A DNA stretch of 39,769 bases, from NCBI GenBank assembly GCA_900549755.1, contig URPQ01000008.1, forward strand, positions 1 through 39,769, in the 5' to 3' direction. Made by a program: the position numbers and the translations under genes. The notes beneath the pieces are model-generated. The model did no database searches and was not told where the DNA came from. It saw only the letters and a program-made list of their open reading frames with translations. The DNA comes from an uncultured Oscillospiraceae bacterium (GTDB lineage Bacteria > Bacillota > Clostridia > Oscillospirales > Acutalibacteraceae). Every line of letters starts with the position of its first letter. Positions within the stretch are counted from its first letter, which is position 1. Positions 1 through 7,317 of the stretch are shown one piece after another.

Positions 1-205
1 CGTGCAGCGAGAGCGTTATGCCGTGCTCCGCCGCCTTTTCGCGCAGGGCGAAAGCCGTCTTGTCAGTAACGCGCACTCCCCTGCCGCACTGGTATTCGTA
101 GCAGTCAAGCCCCATTTCAACTATATAATCGGGTACGTCAAGGCTGTTTTTATAGCCCATTTTTGCAAAGCTTTCGGCGTTTCCCGCCGGACCGAATTTA
201 GGCAT
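1..205 (-). CDS. Endonuclease IV-like TIM-barrel protein (N-terminal part only)
   Basis: The first 68 codons of a minus-strand gene that runs off the left edge. The start (MPKFGPAGN...) follows a GGAGGTG ribosome site and comes one base after the yqeG stop, so the two are coupled. The visible part has the features of the AP-endonuclease-2/xylose-isomerase-like TIM barrel: FGPAGN, then DVPDYIVEMGLDCYEYQCGRGV, and a strand ending SLH where a metal-binding histidine is expected. Endonuclease IV proteins of this family (nfo) cut DNA at abasic sites. The C-terminal metal ligands are outside the window, so a related sugar-isomerase-like function cannot be excluded. Confidence 0.7.
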   Translation of the reverse strand, partial: MPKFGPAGNAESFAKMGYKNSLDVPDYIVEMGLDCYEYQCGRGVRVTDKTAFALREKAAEHGITLSLH

Positions 206-206
206 T

Positions 207-710
207 TCAGCGCACCTCCGTGTTTTTTATTTTGTAAATTTTAAATACCGCGCGTTCTAGCCGCCGCTTGAATTTAAAGCGCGCCGAGCTTTCGGGCTTT
301 ATGGGGTCTAAAAGTATTGTTGTCACCCCGAAAAGGTTACCGCCCAGTGTGTCGGTAAAAATCTGGTCGCCCACAATAGCAGTGTTTTTTCTGCCTGTTT
401 TAATAACCCGCAGCGCGCGACGGAATTTAAAGGGCAGCGGCTTCAGCCCGAGACTGACATAGGGTAAATTTATTTTTTCGGCAAACGGCTTTACCCTTTT
501 TTCCTTTGAGTTTGAAAGAATAACAAGGGCAATTCCGTTTTCCCGCATAAGGGCAAGCCAGCTTTCAAGCCCGTCGGTCAGCTTTTGCCCGTGGTGGGTC
601 GAAAGTGTGTTATCCACATCAAGTATAAGCCCCCTGATATTGCGGCTTTTCAAAAGCCCGGGGGTTATATCGGTAATTCTTTTAAGTTTAATGTTGGGTT
701 TAAGCAGCAT
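207..710 (-). CDS. yqeG: YqeG family HAD-IIIA phosphatase
   Basis: A protein of 167 residues with the HAD superfamily motifs in order: the nucleophile motif DVDNTL (residues 31-36), motif II SNS (66-68), a basic KPLP segment (90-93) and motif III/IV GDQIFTD (114-120). This spacing without a cap domain is that of the YqeG/HAD-IIIA group, which is widespread in Firmicutes; the physiological substrate is not settled. The start at 710 is chosen over an upstream in-frame ATG because AGGAG stands 6 bases before it and the family begins about here. It lies downstream of the rpsU terminator and one base before the endonuclease IV-like gene. Confidence 0.88.
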   Translation of the reverse strand: MLLKPNIKLKRITDITPGLLKSRNIRGLILDVDNTLSTHHGQKLTDGLESWLALMRENGIALVILSNSKEKRVKPFAEKINLPYVSLGLKPLPFKFRRALRVIKTGRKNTAIVGDQIFTDTLGGNLFGVTTILLDPIKPESSARFKFKRRLERAVFKIYKIKNTEVR

Positions 711-732
711 ATTAACTCCTGTTGCAATATAT

Positions 733-761
733 AGAAAAAAGCGGTTTTGCAACCGCTTTTT
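733..761 (-). terminator. Intrinsic terminator after rpsU
   Basis: A 10-bp perfect stem (AAAAGCGGTT with AACCGCTTTT, 4-base loop) followed on the minus strand by a T-rich run. It stands 10 bases after the rpsU stop and within the upstream region of yqeG, so yqeG depends on read-through or its own promoter. Confidence 0.85.
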
Positions 762-770
762 CAAACAAAA

Positions 771-947
771 TCAGCGGAACTTTCTCTTGCGAGCAGCTTC
801 CGACTTCTTTTTACGCTTTACAGAGGGCTTTTCGTAATGCTCTCTCTTACGTACCTCCTGAATAACGCCGTCCTTTGCGGTCTGCCTTTTAAAGCGACGC
901 AGAGCGTTATCGAGAGACTCGTTTTCTTTGATTCTAACCTGACTCAT
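771..947 (-). CDS. rpsU: 30S ribosomal protein bS21
   Basis: A 58-residue, very basic protein starting MSQVRIKENESLDNALRRFK and ending in a lysine/arginine-rich tail (KRKKKSEAARKRKFR), which is the whole length and layout of bacterial S21. The ATG follows a GGGAGGGAATATAG ribosome site. S21 sits near the anti-Shine-Dalgarno end of 16S rRNA and helps translation initiation. The gene lies between secG and a strong terminator; no clear promoter is visible in the 90 bases before it, so it may be read from secG. Confidence 0.96.
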   Translation of the reverse strand: MSQVRIKENESLDNALRRFKRQTAKDGVIQEVRKREHYEKPSVKRKKKSEAARKRKFR

Positions 948-1037
948 CTATATTCCCTCCCTCCGCAGAATAGCAGGGGTAATTATTAAATTGCGTTACA
1001 GCCTGTCCCACATTGGCGGCTGTTCGCCGCGGGATAT

Positions 1038-1286
1038 TTAACCCCTCAAAGCAATGACGTTTGCAACAATCGCCAATACGAAAAACAGAACGGCGACCCA
1101 CTTGGTCCAGCGCGCCAAAGACGCGTCAAACGTTCTTGCTTTGTTCTTGGAAAGGAAAGTATCGGCACCGCCGGATATAGCGCCGTTAATACCGGCGCGG
1201 TGACCCTGTTGCAAAAGAACCACGGCAATTATGAAAAGAGAAACCAGAATAACCGCAATTCCCAATATTATTTCAACTGCACTCAC
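1038..1286 (-). CDS. secG: Protein-export membrane protein SecG
   Basis: 82 residues with two hydrophobic segments (about 4-25 and 61-79) joined by a polar loop containing GAISGGADTFL, a layout typical of SecG, which helps SecYEG translocation. The start is GTG at 1286, placed 6 bases after AGGAGGTG (read as GGAGGTG-TAATCT-GTG); no better ATG exists. A promoter lies 36 bases upstream. The next gene is rpsU. Confidence 0.92.
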   Translation of the reverse strand: MSAVEIILGIAVILVSLFIIAVVLLQQGHRAGINGAISGGADTFLSKNKARTFDASLARWTKWVAVLFFVLAIVANVIALRG

Positions 1287-1321
1287 AGATTACACCTCCA
1301 TATTACGAATAGGCACTATAT

Positions 1322-1350
1322 ATAATAACACAATCAATTAAAATATGCAA
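1322..1350 (-). promoter_or_regulatory. Sigma-A type promoter for secG
   Basis: Read on the minus strand: -35 TTGCAT (1345-1350), 17-base spacer, -10 TATTAT (1322-1327). It lies between the leuS stop and the secG start and points to secG. Confidence 0.65.
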
Positions 1351-1375
1351 CAAATATTTTGCACAAATCCGCAAT

Positions 1376-3790
1376 TTATTTCACAACAATATTAACAAGC
1401 TTTTTCGGTACATAAAGCTCTTTTATGATATTCTTGCCGTCAATTGCGGCTGCGACCGCTCCGTCCGCCTTTGCGGCGGCTATTGCGTCGGGGGCGGAAA
1501 TATCCGCCGCAACGCTTATGCGCGCCTTAATTTTGCCGTTTACCTGAACGGCGATTTCAACCGTGCTGTCGGCGCACTTCGCCTCGTCGTACTTCGGCCA
1601 TTCAGCCTCGTTTAACATTCCCTCAAAGCCCGCCTGCTGCCATAATTCCTCGGTCATATGCGGCGCAAAGGGGTTAAGCAGAATAAGGTATGTTTTAAAC
1701 TCTGCCCGGTTTATGCTGCCCGAGCCCTGAATATCATTGAGTAAGGACATCAGCGCCGCAATAGCGGTGTTCATCTTAAGCCCCTCAATATCTTCGGTCA
1801 CTTTTTTAATTGTGCGGTGGAAAGCCGATTCAAGCTCGGCACGGTAGCTGTCGCCCTCGGTCAGCTTATCCGAAAGCGCCCAGACCTTATCAAGAAAACG
1901 CTTACTGCCCTTAATTGATGACTGGCTCCAGGGCGCCGCCTTTTCAAAATCGCCTATAAACATTTCGTAAACGCGCATGGTGTCTGCACCGTAATCCCGC
2001 ACAATTTCATCCGGGTTTACAACATTTCCGCGCGATTTCGACATTTTCTCGCCGTTTTCGCCCAAAATCATACCGTGGCTTGTGCGCTTTGCGTACGGCT
2101 CGGGTGTGGGCACTACGCCTATATCGTAAAGGAACTTGTGCCAGAAACGGCTGTAAAGCAGGTGCAGCGTAGTGTGCTCCATACCGCCGTTGTACCAGTC
2201 AACCGGCGTCCAGTATTTAAGCGCCTCGGGTGAGGCTAACGCCTTATCGTTATGCGGGTCGCAGTAACGCAGGAAATACCAGGAAGAGCCTGCCCACTGG
2301 GGCATTGTGTCGGTCTCGCGGTGAGCGGGTCCGCCGCAGTGCGGGCAGGTGGTGTTTACCCAATCGGTCATTTTAGCCAAGGGCGATTCGCCGTTATCGG
2401 TCGGCTCGTAGGAGTCAACATTAGGCAGCACAAGCGGTAATTCGCTTTCGGGCACGGGCACATAGCCGCACTTATCGCAGTGCACTATCGGAATAGGCTC
2501 GCCCCAATAGCGCTGGCGTGAGAACACCCAGTCGCGCAGCTTGTAGTTGGTCTTGCGCTCGCCGAGGTTACGCTCGGTAAGCCACTCCTGTATTGCCTTT
2601 TTAGCGTCTTCAACGCTCATACCGTCTAAAAAGCCCGAATTTACAAGTTTGCCTGTGGCGCACTCGGTGTAGGGGGCTTTCTGCACGTCCTCGCCGCCCG
2701 CTACAACCTCAATTATCGGCAAGCCGAACTTCTTTGCAAACTCCCAGTCGCGCGTATCGTGCGCGGGAACCGCCATTATAGCGCCCGTGCCGTAGGATAT
2801 AAGCACATAATCGGCAATGAAAATCGGCACTTCCTTGCCGTTTACGGGGTTTATTGCGGTAATGCCCGAAATTTTAACGCCGGTTTTATCCTTTGCAAGC
2901 TCGGTGCGCTCAAAGTCGGACTTTTTGGCGGCCTCCTGCTTATATGCCGTAACCTCGTCCATATTGGTTATTTTATCCGCCCATTTATTTATAAGCGGGT
3001 GCTCGGGCGACATTACCATATAGGTAACGCCGAAAAGCGTATCGGCACGGGTGGTGAACACCTCAAACGTATCGCCTATATTGGTGGAAAATTTAACCTG
3101 AGTGCCGTAGGAGCGACCTATCCAGTTGCGCTGCTGCGTTTTTACGCGGTCTATAAAGTCAACCTCGTCAAGCCCTTCAAGCAGCTTTTCTGCGTAATCG
3201 GTAATTTTAAGCATCCACTGGCTTTTTTCCTTGTGAATAACTTCGCTGCCGCAGCGCTCGCAGTGACCGTTTACAACCTCCTCGTTTGCAAGCACGCACT
3301 TGCAGGAGGTGCACCAGTTGACCGACATTTTCTTTTTATATGCAAGCCCTTTTTTATAAAGCTGTAAGAAGATCCACTGCGTCCACTTGTAATATGCCGG
3401 ATCGGTGGTGTTTATTTCCCTGCTCCAGTCAAACGAAAAGCCTAAGGATTTCAGCTGCCTTTTAAAGTTGGCAATGTTCTTTTTGGTGACCTCCGCCGGG
3501 TGAACGTGGTTCTTTATGGCGAAGTTTTCGGTTGGCAGGCCGAAAGCGTCCCACCCCATGGGGTAAAGCACATTGTAGCCCTCAAGCCTTTTTTTGCGGC
3601 AGACAATATCAATAGCCGTGTATGAGCGCGGGTGGCCTACATGCAAGCCCTGCCCCGACGGATACGGAAACTCAACCAGCCCGTAAAACTTAGGCAGAGA
3701 ATAATCGTCCTTTGCGGCGAAGGTCTGCTTTTCATCCCATATACCCTGCCATTTTTTCTCAATTTGCGCGTAATCGTAACCCTTTGACAT
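1376..3790 (-). CDS. leuS: Leucyl-tRNA synthetase
   Basis: An 804-residue class I aminoacyl-tRNA synthetase that charges tRNA-Leu. The ATP-binding HIGH motif is HVGH (residues 50-53, after FPYPSGQG), followed by a metal-binding cysteine region (CTSCKCVLANEE ... CERCG), the large inserted editing domain (GTGAIMAVPAHDTRD) and the KMSKS loop (EKMSKSRGN, about residue 580). Length and domain order match bacterial LeuS. The start MSKGYDYAQIEKK at 3790 is chosen because GGAG stands 7 bases before it; an in-frame ATG 36 bases upstream lies inside the structured leader. Regulation is likely through that leader. Confidence 0.98.
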   Translation of the reverse strand: MSKGYDYAQIEKKWQGIWDEKQTFAAKDDYSLPKFYGLVEFPYPSGQGLHVGHPRSYTAIDIVCRKKRLEGYNVLYPMGWDAFGLPTENFAIKNHVHPAEVTKKNIANFKRQLKSLGFSFDWSREINTTDPAYYKWTQWIFLQLYKKGLAYKKKMSVNWCTSCKCVLANEEVVNGHCERCGSEVIHKEKSQWMLKITDYAEKLLEGLDEVDFIDRVKTQQRNWIGRSYGTQVKFSTNIGDTFEVFTTRADTLFGVTYMVMSPEHPLINKWADKITNMDEVTAYKQEAAKKSDFERTELAKDKTGVKISGITAINPVNGKEVPIFIADYVLISYGTGAIMAVPAHDTRDWEFAKKFGLPIIEVVAGGEDVQKAPYTECATGKLVNSGFLDGMSVEDAKKAIQEWLTERNLGERKTNYKLRDWVFSRQRYWGEPIPIVHCDKCGYVPVPESELPLVLPNVDSYEPTDNGESPLAKMTDWVNTTCPHCGGPAHRETDTMPQWAGSSWYFLRYCDPHNDKALASPEALKYWTPVDWYNGGMEHTTLHLLYSRFWHKFLYDIGVVPTPEPYAKRTSHGMILGENGEKMSKSRGNVVNPDEIVRDYGADTMRVYEMFIGDFEKAAPWSQSSIKGSKRFLDKVWALSDKLTEGDSYRAELESAFHRTIKKVTEDIEGLKMNTAIAALMSLLNDIQGSGSINRAEFKTYLILLNPFAPHMTEELWQQAGFEGMLNEAEWPKYDEAKCADSTVEIAVQVNGKIKARISVAADISAPDAIAAAKADGAVAAAIDGKNIIKELYVPKKLVNIVVK

Positions 3791-3907
3791 TTTAATCTCC
3801 ATTCTGCCGCTAAAGAGTCGGCACAAATAGGTTATGAAATCTCCCTTTAGCGGCGAACGGAGATTATACCGGTATATTTCGCGGTTGCCTTTTATTAAAT
3901 AAAAGGC
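3791..3907 (-). promoter_or_regulatory. Palindrome-rich leader of leuS, possible ribosome-site switch
   Basis: In the leuS messenger this stretch contains, in order: a 21-base inverted repeat with 10-bp arms (3887-3907), a perfect 12-bp palindrome TATACCGGTATA (3865-3876), AATCTCC (3859-3865), GCCGCTAAAG (3845-3854), GGAGATT (3838-3844), CTTTAGCGGC (3806-3815) and GGAGATT again (3794-3800), the last being the leuS ribosome site. AATCTCC can pair with either copy of GGAGATT; when it pairs with the distal one, the adjoining 10-bp stem also forms and the ribosome site is closed. No complete T-box consensus is visible. Function is inference. Confidence 0.5.
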
Positions 3908-3934
3908 GAGCGGAATGCCGTCCCTATATTGTGT

Positions 3935-3956
3935 TTAGCGTGATTTTTCACGCTAA
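3935..3956. other. Perfect hairpin at the rsfS stop codon
   Basis: TTAGCGTG and CACGCTAA form an 8-bp stem with a 6-base loop; the rsfS stop codon TAG lies in the stem. No T-run follows on either strand, so it is not a standard terminator; it may protect the 3' end or separate rsfS from leuS. Confidence 0.6.
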
Positions 3957-4318
3957 TCCCCCTCAACCTCTGTAAGCAATTCGCTTAAATCTACCTGTTC
4001 GCCGTCGCTCCACATTTTATCAAGCGCGTAAAACTCGCGCTGGTCGCGGCTGAAAACATGCACTATAACCGAGCCGTAATCAAGCACTATCCAGCCCGTA
4101 GCCTTGCCCTCTATGTGGTGGGGCTGAACGCCCGCCTCGCTGAGCTTTTCTTCAACCTCGTCTGCAAGCGCCCTTACATGTGTAGAGCTTGTTGCGGTGC
4201 ACATTAAAAAATACTCCGCAATTACGGTAAGCTTGTCTATTTTAACGGCGGCAAGCTCCTTCGCCTTTTTTTCGTTCAGCGCATTCGCTGCGATCTTCAA
4301 TATCTCAAACGCTTCCAT
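3953..4318 (-). CDS. rsfS: Ribosomal silencing factor RsfS
   Basis: 121 residues of the RsfS/Iojap/YbeB family: the DLS-like core appears as KAKELAAVKIDKLTVIAEYFLMCTA, then STHVRALADEVEEKL, then the signature GWIVLDYGSVIVHVF and REFYALDKMW. RsfS binds L14 of the large subunit and blocks subunit joining when nutrients are scarce. The start at 4318 (MEAFEILK) is chosen for its GGGAGGAAAAA ribosome site; it overlaps the end of yqeK by 14 bases. The nadD-yqeK-rsfS order is common in Firmicutes. Confidence 0.94.
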   Translation of the reverse strand: MEAFEILKIAANALNEKKAKELAAVKIDKLTVIAEYFLMCTATSSTHVRALADEVEEKLSEAGVQPHHIEGKATGWIVLDYGSVIVHVFSRDQREFYALDKMWSDGEQVDLSELLTEVEGD

Positions 4319-4898
4319 TTTTTCCTCCCAATACTGCCTCGTTATATGCCGCCACGGTATCAAGGTGCACCGCGCGCGCCTGCTCTACCAAATCCTTTAT
4401 GGAATACTGCAGCGCGTAAACAAATGCCTTTTGGAGCGATTCGTCCACATATTCGCGTATTACGTCCACATCCTCATAATCGCGGTCGGCTGACGTAAAG
4501 TCCGCAAGGTAAAGAATTTTAGCAAGCAATGACATATTCGCCTTTGCCGTGGTGTGATAGCGTATCGCGTCTATTATCTCGGGGTCCTTTATTCCCAAAA
4601 TATGCTCTACATATGCCGCTCCCGACATTGCGTGCCACAGCTTTTCGGCGCCTTTTTCTATTTCATTCGGTATTATACCAAAATCGGAAAAGATTTTCAA
4701 GTGCTCTGCCTCAGGGGCGTTTTTGGTTATATCGTGCAAAAGCCCCGCAAGATAAGCCTTTTCGGCGTTTCCGCCGTATTTTTCCGCAAGGCGCTTTGCT
4801 TCGTCCGCCACGCATAACGAATGATAATACCGCTTTTCGTTAAGCCGTTGCTTTAAAATCAGCTTTAAAGCCTCGTAATCGGTTTTATTTTCACACAC
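4305..4898 (-). CDS. yqeK: HD-domain Ap4A hydrolase-type protein YqeK
   Basis: An HD-superfamily metal phosphohydrolase: HSLCVADEAKRLAEKYG, the HD pair in LAGLLHDITK, HAMSGA and a late ADFTSADRDY aspartate motif, all in the YqeK order. Family members split symmetrical diadenosine tetraphosphate. The start is taken as GTG at 4898, 8 bases after GGGGG, which overlaps the nadD stop in the pattern GTGTGA; an ATG 30 bases further upstream has no ribosome site and would run deep into nadD. About 197 residues. Coupled to nadD upstream and rsfS downstream. Confidence 0.9.
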   Translation of the reverse strand: MCENKTDYEALKLILKQRLNEKRYYHSLCVADEAKRLAEKYGGNAEKAYLAGLLHDITKNAPEAEHLKIFSDFGIIPNEIEKGAEKLWHAMSGAAYVEHILGIKDPEIIDAIRYHTTAKANMSLLAKILYLADFTSADRDYEDVDVIREYVDESLQKAFVYALQYSIKDLVEQARAVHLDTVAAYNEAVLGGKNGSV

Positions 4899-5484
4899 GG
4901 TAAATTCCCCCGTTCTTAATATACTCATAAATAGGCTTGGGCAAATATTCCCGCGCCTTTTCCGCGTTGTTCCTTATAAAGGTTGAAGAAACGGCGGGTA
5001 TTTTGTCCTTAGGCACTGTAAGATTCATCCCGAGGGATATAAAATACTCCGCGCGGCGGTCAAATTCCTCGCCGTCGCACCCCTCGCGCCGAAATACTAT
5101 AAAGGGTATTTCCCGCAAAAGCTCCTCGTATTTATACCATTTATCAAAGGATATAAGCATATCGCCGCCGCACACAAACGCAAAGCTTTTTTGCGGGTAT
5201 TTCCGCTTTAAAAGCCTTACCGTATCAATAGAGTAGCTTTTGCCCTCGCGCTCAAATTCTATAAGGCAAAGGGCGGCTTTTTTAAAATCCGCCGAAAGCA
5301 GCCTGCACATATTTATGCGGTCTGTATCCGACGCTAAAAAATCGCACACCTTATGCGGCGGTATACGGTCGGGCAGCAGCATTATTTCTTCAATATCGGG
5401 GTTGTTTTCAAGCGAACGCAGCATTTCGTAATGCCCTATATGCGGCGGGTTAAAGGTTCCGCCGAAAATTGCGGTAATTCCCAT
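4891..5484 (-). CDS. nadD: Nicotinate-nucleotide adenylyltransferase
   Basis: 197 residues with the nucleotidyltransferase motif GGTFNPPHIGH (residues 8-18) and the C-terminal SSTFIRN motif, both hallmarks of NadD, which makes deamido-NAD from nicotinate mononucleotide and ATP. DRIPPHK and the GGDMLISFDKWYKYEELL segment are also typical. The start codon ATG at 5484 shares one base with the yhbY stop (TAATG), so translation is coupled. Confidence 0.96.
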   Translation of the reverse strand: MGITAIFGGTFNPPHIGHYEMLRSLENNPDIEEIMLLPDRIPPHKVCDFLASDTDRINMCRLLSADFKKAALCLIEFEREGKSYSIDTVRLLKRKYPQKSFAFVCGGDMLISFDKWYKYEELLREIPFIVFRREGCDGEEFDRRAEYFISLGMNLTVPKDKIPAVSSTFIRNNAEKAREYLPKPIYEYIKNGGIYRV

Positions 5485-5777
5485 TATTTCACAAGCCTTA
5501 TTTGCTTGTTATCTCGGCTCTCCCTGTAAAGCACAAATCGCGTGCCTATTACCTGCACCACGTCCGAGTGTGTTTTTTCGGCAATTTCGTCCGCCGCCTC
5601 GCGGGCAGAAACCGGGCTTGTTTCAAGCACGCGCAGCTTTATAAGCTCGCGCGCCTCAAGCGCGTCGTCAACCTGCTTTACCGTGTTTTCGGTAACGCCG
5701 CCCTTTCCTACCTGAAAAATTGTATCAAGGCTGTTTGCAAGCCCGCGTAATTGTGCTCTTTGTCTGCTGTTTAACAT
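5484..5777 (-). CDS. yhbY: YhbY/CRM-domain RNA-binding protein
   Basis: 97 residues forming a single CRM domain: LNSRQRAQLRGLAN, the glycine loop QVGKGGVTENTV, LIKLRVLETSP and a final strand VVQVIGTRFVLYRES. Members of the family associate with pre-50S ribosomal particles. The start at 5777 follows GGAGAAGAAAA. It sits between rdgB and nadD and is probably read in the same transcript. Confidence 0.92.
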   Translation of the reverse strand: MLNSRQRAQLRGLANSLDTIFQVGKGGVTENTVKQVDDALEARELIKLRVLETSPVSAREAADEIAEKTHSDVVQVIGTRFVLYRESRDNKQIRLVK

Positions 5778-5791
5778 TTTTCTTCTCCGAA

Positions 5792-6379
5792 TCAAATATA
5801 TTTTTTAAGCTCTTCTTTAAAAAGCCGCAGGGCGTTTCCGCGGTGGCTTACTTTATCCTTTTCCTCCGCCGTCATTTCGGCGTAGCAGCCCGCAGAGCAT
5901 ATAAACAGCGGGTCATAGCCGAAGCCGCCGCTGCCGTGACATTCCTCTGCCACGTAGCCCTTGCACTCGCCCCTTACGGTGAATTTTCTGCCGTCGGGGA
6001 AAACGCAGGCAATAGCTGAAACAAATGTTGCGGTTCTTTTATCACGCGGCACGTCCTTCAGCGCAGCCAAAAGCTTTTCGTTATTGGAAGAATAGGTAGC
6101 GCCGCTGCCTGAGTACCGCGCGGAGTAAAGCCCCGGCGCGCCGTCTAAAATATCAACGCTTAGTCCCGAATCATCCGCAACGGTTGTAATGCCCGTCACC
6201 TTAAGCCCCGAGTACGCTTTTAAAAGCGCGTTTTCCTCATAGGTCTTGCCCGTTTCCTCAACCTCGGGCAGCGGGCTTTCAAGGTCGTTTTCACTGAGCA
6301 CCTCAAAGCCCATAGGCTTTAAAATTCTTTCAAGCTCCTCTAATTTATGGTGGTTTTTGGTTGCAATAAATATTTTCAT
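5792..6379 (-). CDS. rdgB: XTP/dITP pyrophosphatase (RdgB/HAM1)
   Basis: 195 residues of the Ham1/RdgB family, which removes non-canonical purine nucleotides such as dITP and XTP. The N-terminal ATKNHHKLEEL substrate loop, the catalytic VADDSGL, APGLYSARYSG, and the C-terminal GFGYDPLF and VSHRGNAL motifs are all present and in order. GGGGAG precedes the ATG at 6379. The ftsY start is 3 bases beyond on the upstream side (ftsY ends at 6383). Confidence 0.96.
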   Translation of the reverse strand: MKIFIATKNHHKLEELERILKPMGFEVLSENDLESPLPEVEETGKTYEENALLKAYSGLKVTGITTVADDSGLSVDILDGAPGLYSARYSGSGATYSSNNEKLLAALKDVPRDKRTATFVSAIACVFPDGRKFTVRGECKGYVAEECHGSGGFGYDPLFICSAGCYAEMTAEEKDKVSHRGNALRLFKEELKKYI

Positions 6380-6382
6380 TTT

Positions 6383-7291
6383 TTACTCCCCGAAAATTCC
6401 GTCGGCAAATTCGGCGGCGTCAAAGGGCTGCAAATCGTCAATTCCCTCGCCCACGCCGACATATTTCACCGGTATGCCAAGCTCGTTCTTTATAGCTACT
6501 ATTATACCGCCCTTTGCCGTTCCGTCAAGCTTTGTTAAAATAATTCCCGTAATATTTGCAACGTTTGAAAACTCGCGCGCCTGGTTAACGGCATTTTGCC
6601 CCGTTGCCGCGTCAAGCACAAGCAATGTTTCAACCGATGAATCGGGCAGCTCTCTGCCTATAACGCGGTAAATCTTCGCAAGCTCATCCATAAGATTTTT
6701 CTTGTTGTGCAGCCTGCCTGCGGTATCGCATATAATAACGTCCGCTCCCTTTGATTTAGCCGAGGCTATTGTATCAAACACAACCGAGGCGGGGTCTGTG
6801 CCCTCAAGGCTTTTCACCATTGCAACGCCCGCGCGCTCCGCCCAGATGCCCAATTGGTCAATAGCCGCCGCACGGAAGGTGTCCGCCGCGCCGAGCACCA
6901 CGGTTTTGCCGTCCCTTTTAAGCTGTGAAGCTAACTTACCGATTGAAGTAGTCTTGCCAACGCCGTTTACGCCTATAACCAGTATTACCGAGGGCTTGGT
7001 TTCAAGCCTTAACCCCTCGTTTTCGCCCAGCATTTCGGCTATTATTTCCTTTAGCATACCCTTAATTTCGTTGGGGTCGGTAACGCCTGTTTCTTTTATT
7101 TTGTGCCGCAGCTTTTCGCATATTTCGCCTGCCGTGTTTACGCCTATATCAGACATTACAAGCGTTTCTTCAAGCTCCTCAAACAGCTCCTCGTCAATTT
7201 TGGTAAAGCTGTTTATAACGCTGTTTACGCCGTTTGCAATTGAGTCTCTCGTTTTTTGAAGACCCTGCTTAATTTTACTGAAAAATCCCAT
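6383..7291 (-). CDS. ftsY: Signal recognition particle receptor FtsY
   Basis: 302 residues, an NG-domain GTPase that docks SRP-ribosome complexes at the membrane. An N-terminal helical bundle is followed by the G domain: P-loop GVNGVGKTTS (107-116), DTFRAAA, DTAGRLHN, and TKLDGTAKGG. The long acidic A domain of the E. coli protein is absent, as is usual in Firmicutes. The ribosome site is weak (GGGTTAAA). It follows smc by 26 bases, the standard smc-ftsY pairing. Confidence 0.97.
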   Translation of the reverse strand: MGFFSKIKQGLQKTRDSIANGVNSVINSFTKIDEELFEELEETLVMSDIGVNTAGEICEKLRHKIKETGVTDPNEIKGMLKEIIAEMLGENEGLRLETKPSVILVIGVNGVGKTTSIGKLASQLKRDGKTVVLGAADTFRAAAIDQLGIWAERAGVAMVKSLEGTDPASVVFDTIASAKSKGADVIICDTAGRLHNKKNLMDELAKIYRVIGRELPDSSVETLLVLDAATGQNAVNQAREFSNVANITGIILTKLDGTAKGGIIVAIKNELGIPVKYVGVGEGIDDLQPFDAAEFADGIFGE

Positions 7292-7317
7292 TTTAACCCT
7301 GCTTTCGGAAATAAATT

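Noticed and set aside
1013..1030. GCGGC/GCCGC hairpin between secG and rpsU
   Set aside because: Short stem with no T-run on either strand; not enough to call a terminator.
2759..3367. 202-codon plus-strand frame opposite leuS
   Set aside because: Antisense shadow of leuS; no start signal and no recognisable domain.
3791..3952. T-box riboswitch in front of leuS
   Set aside because: The leader is only about 160 bases and I find no full AGGGUGGNACCGCG block or stem I features; the nearest match is AAAGGCAACCGCG.
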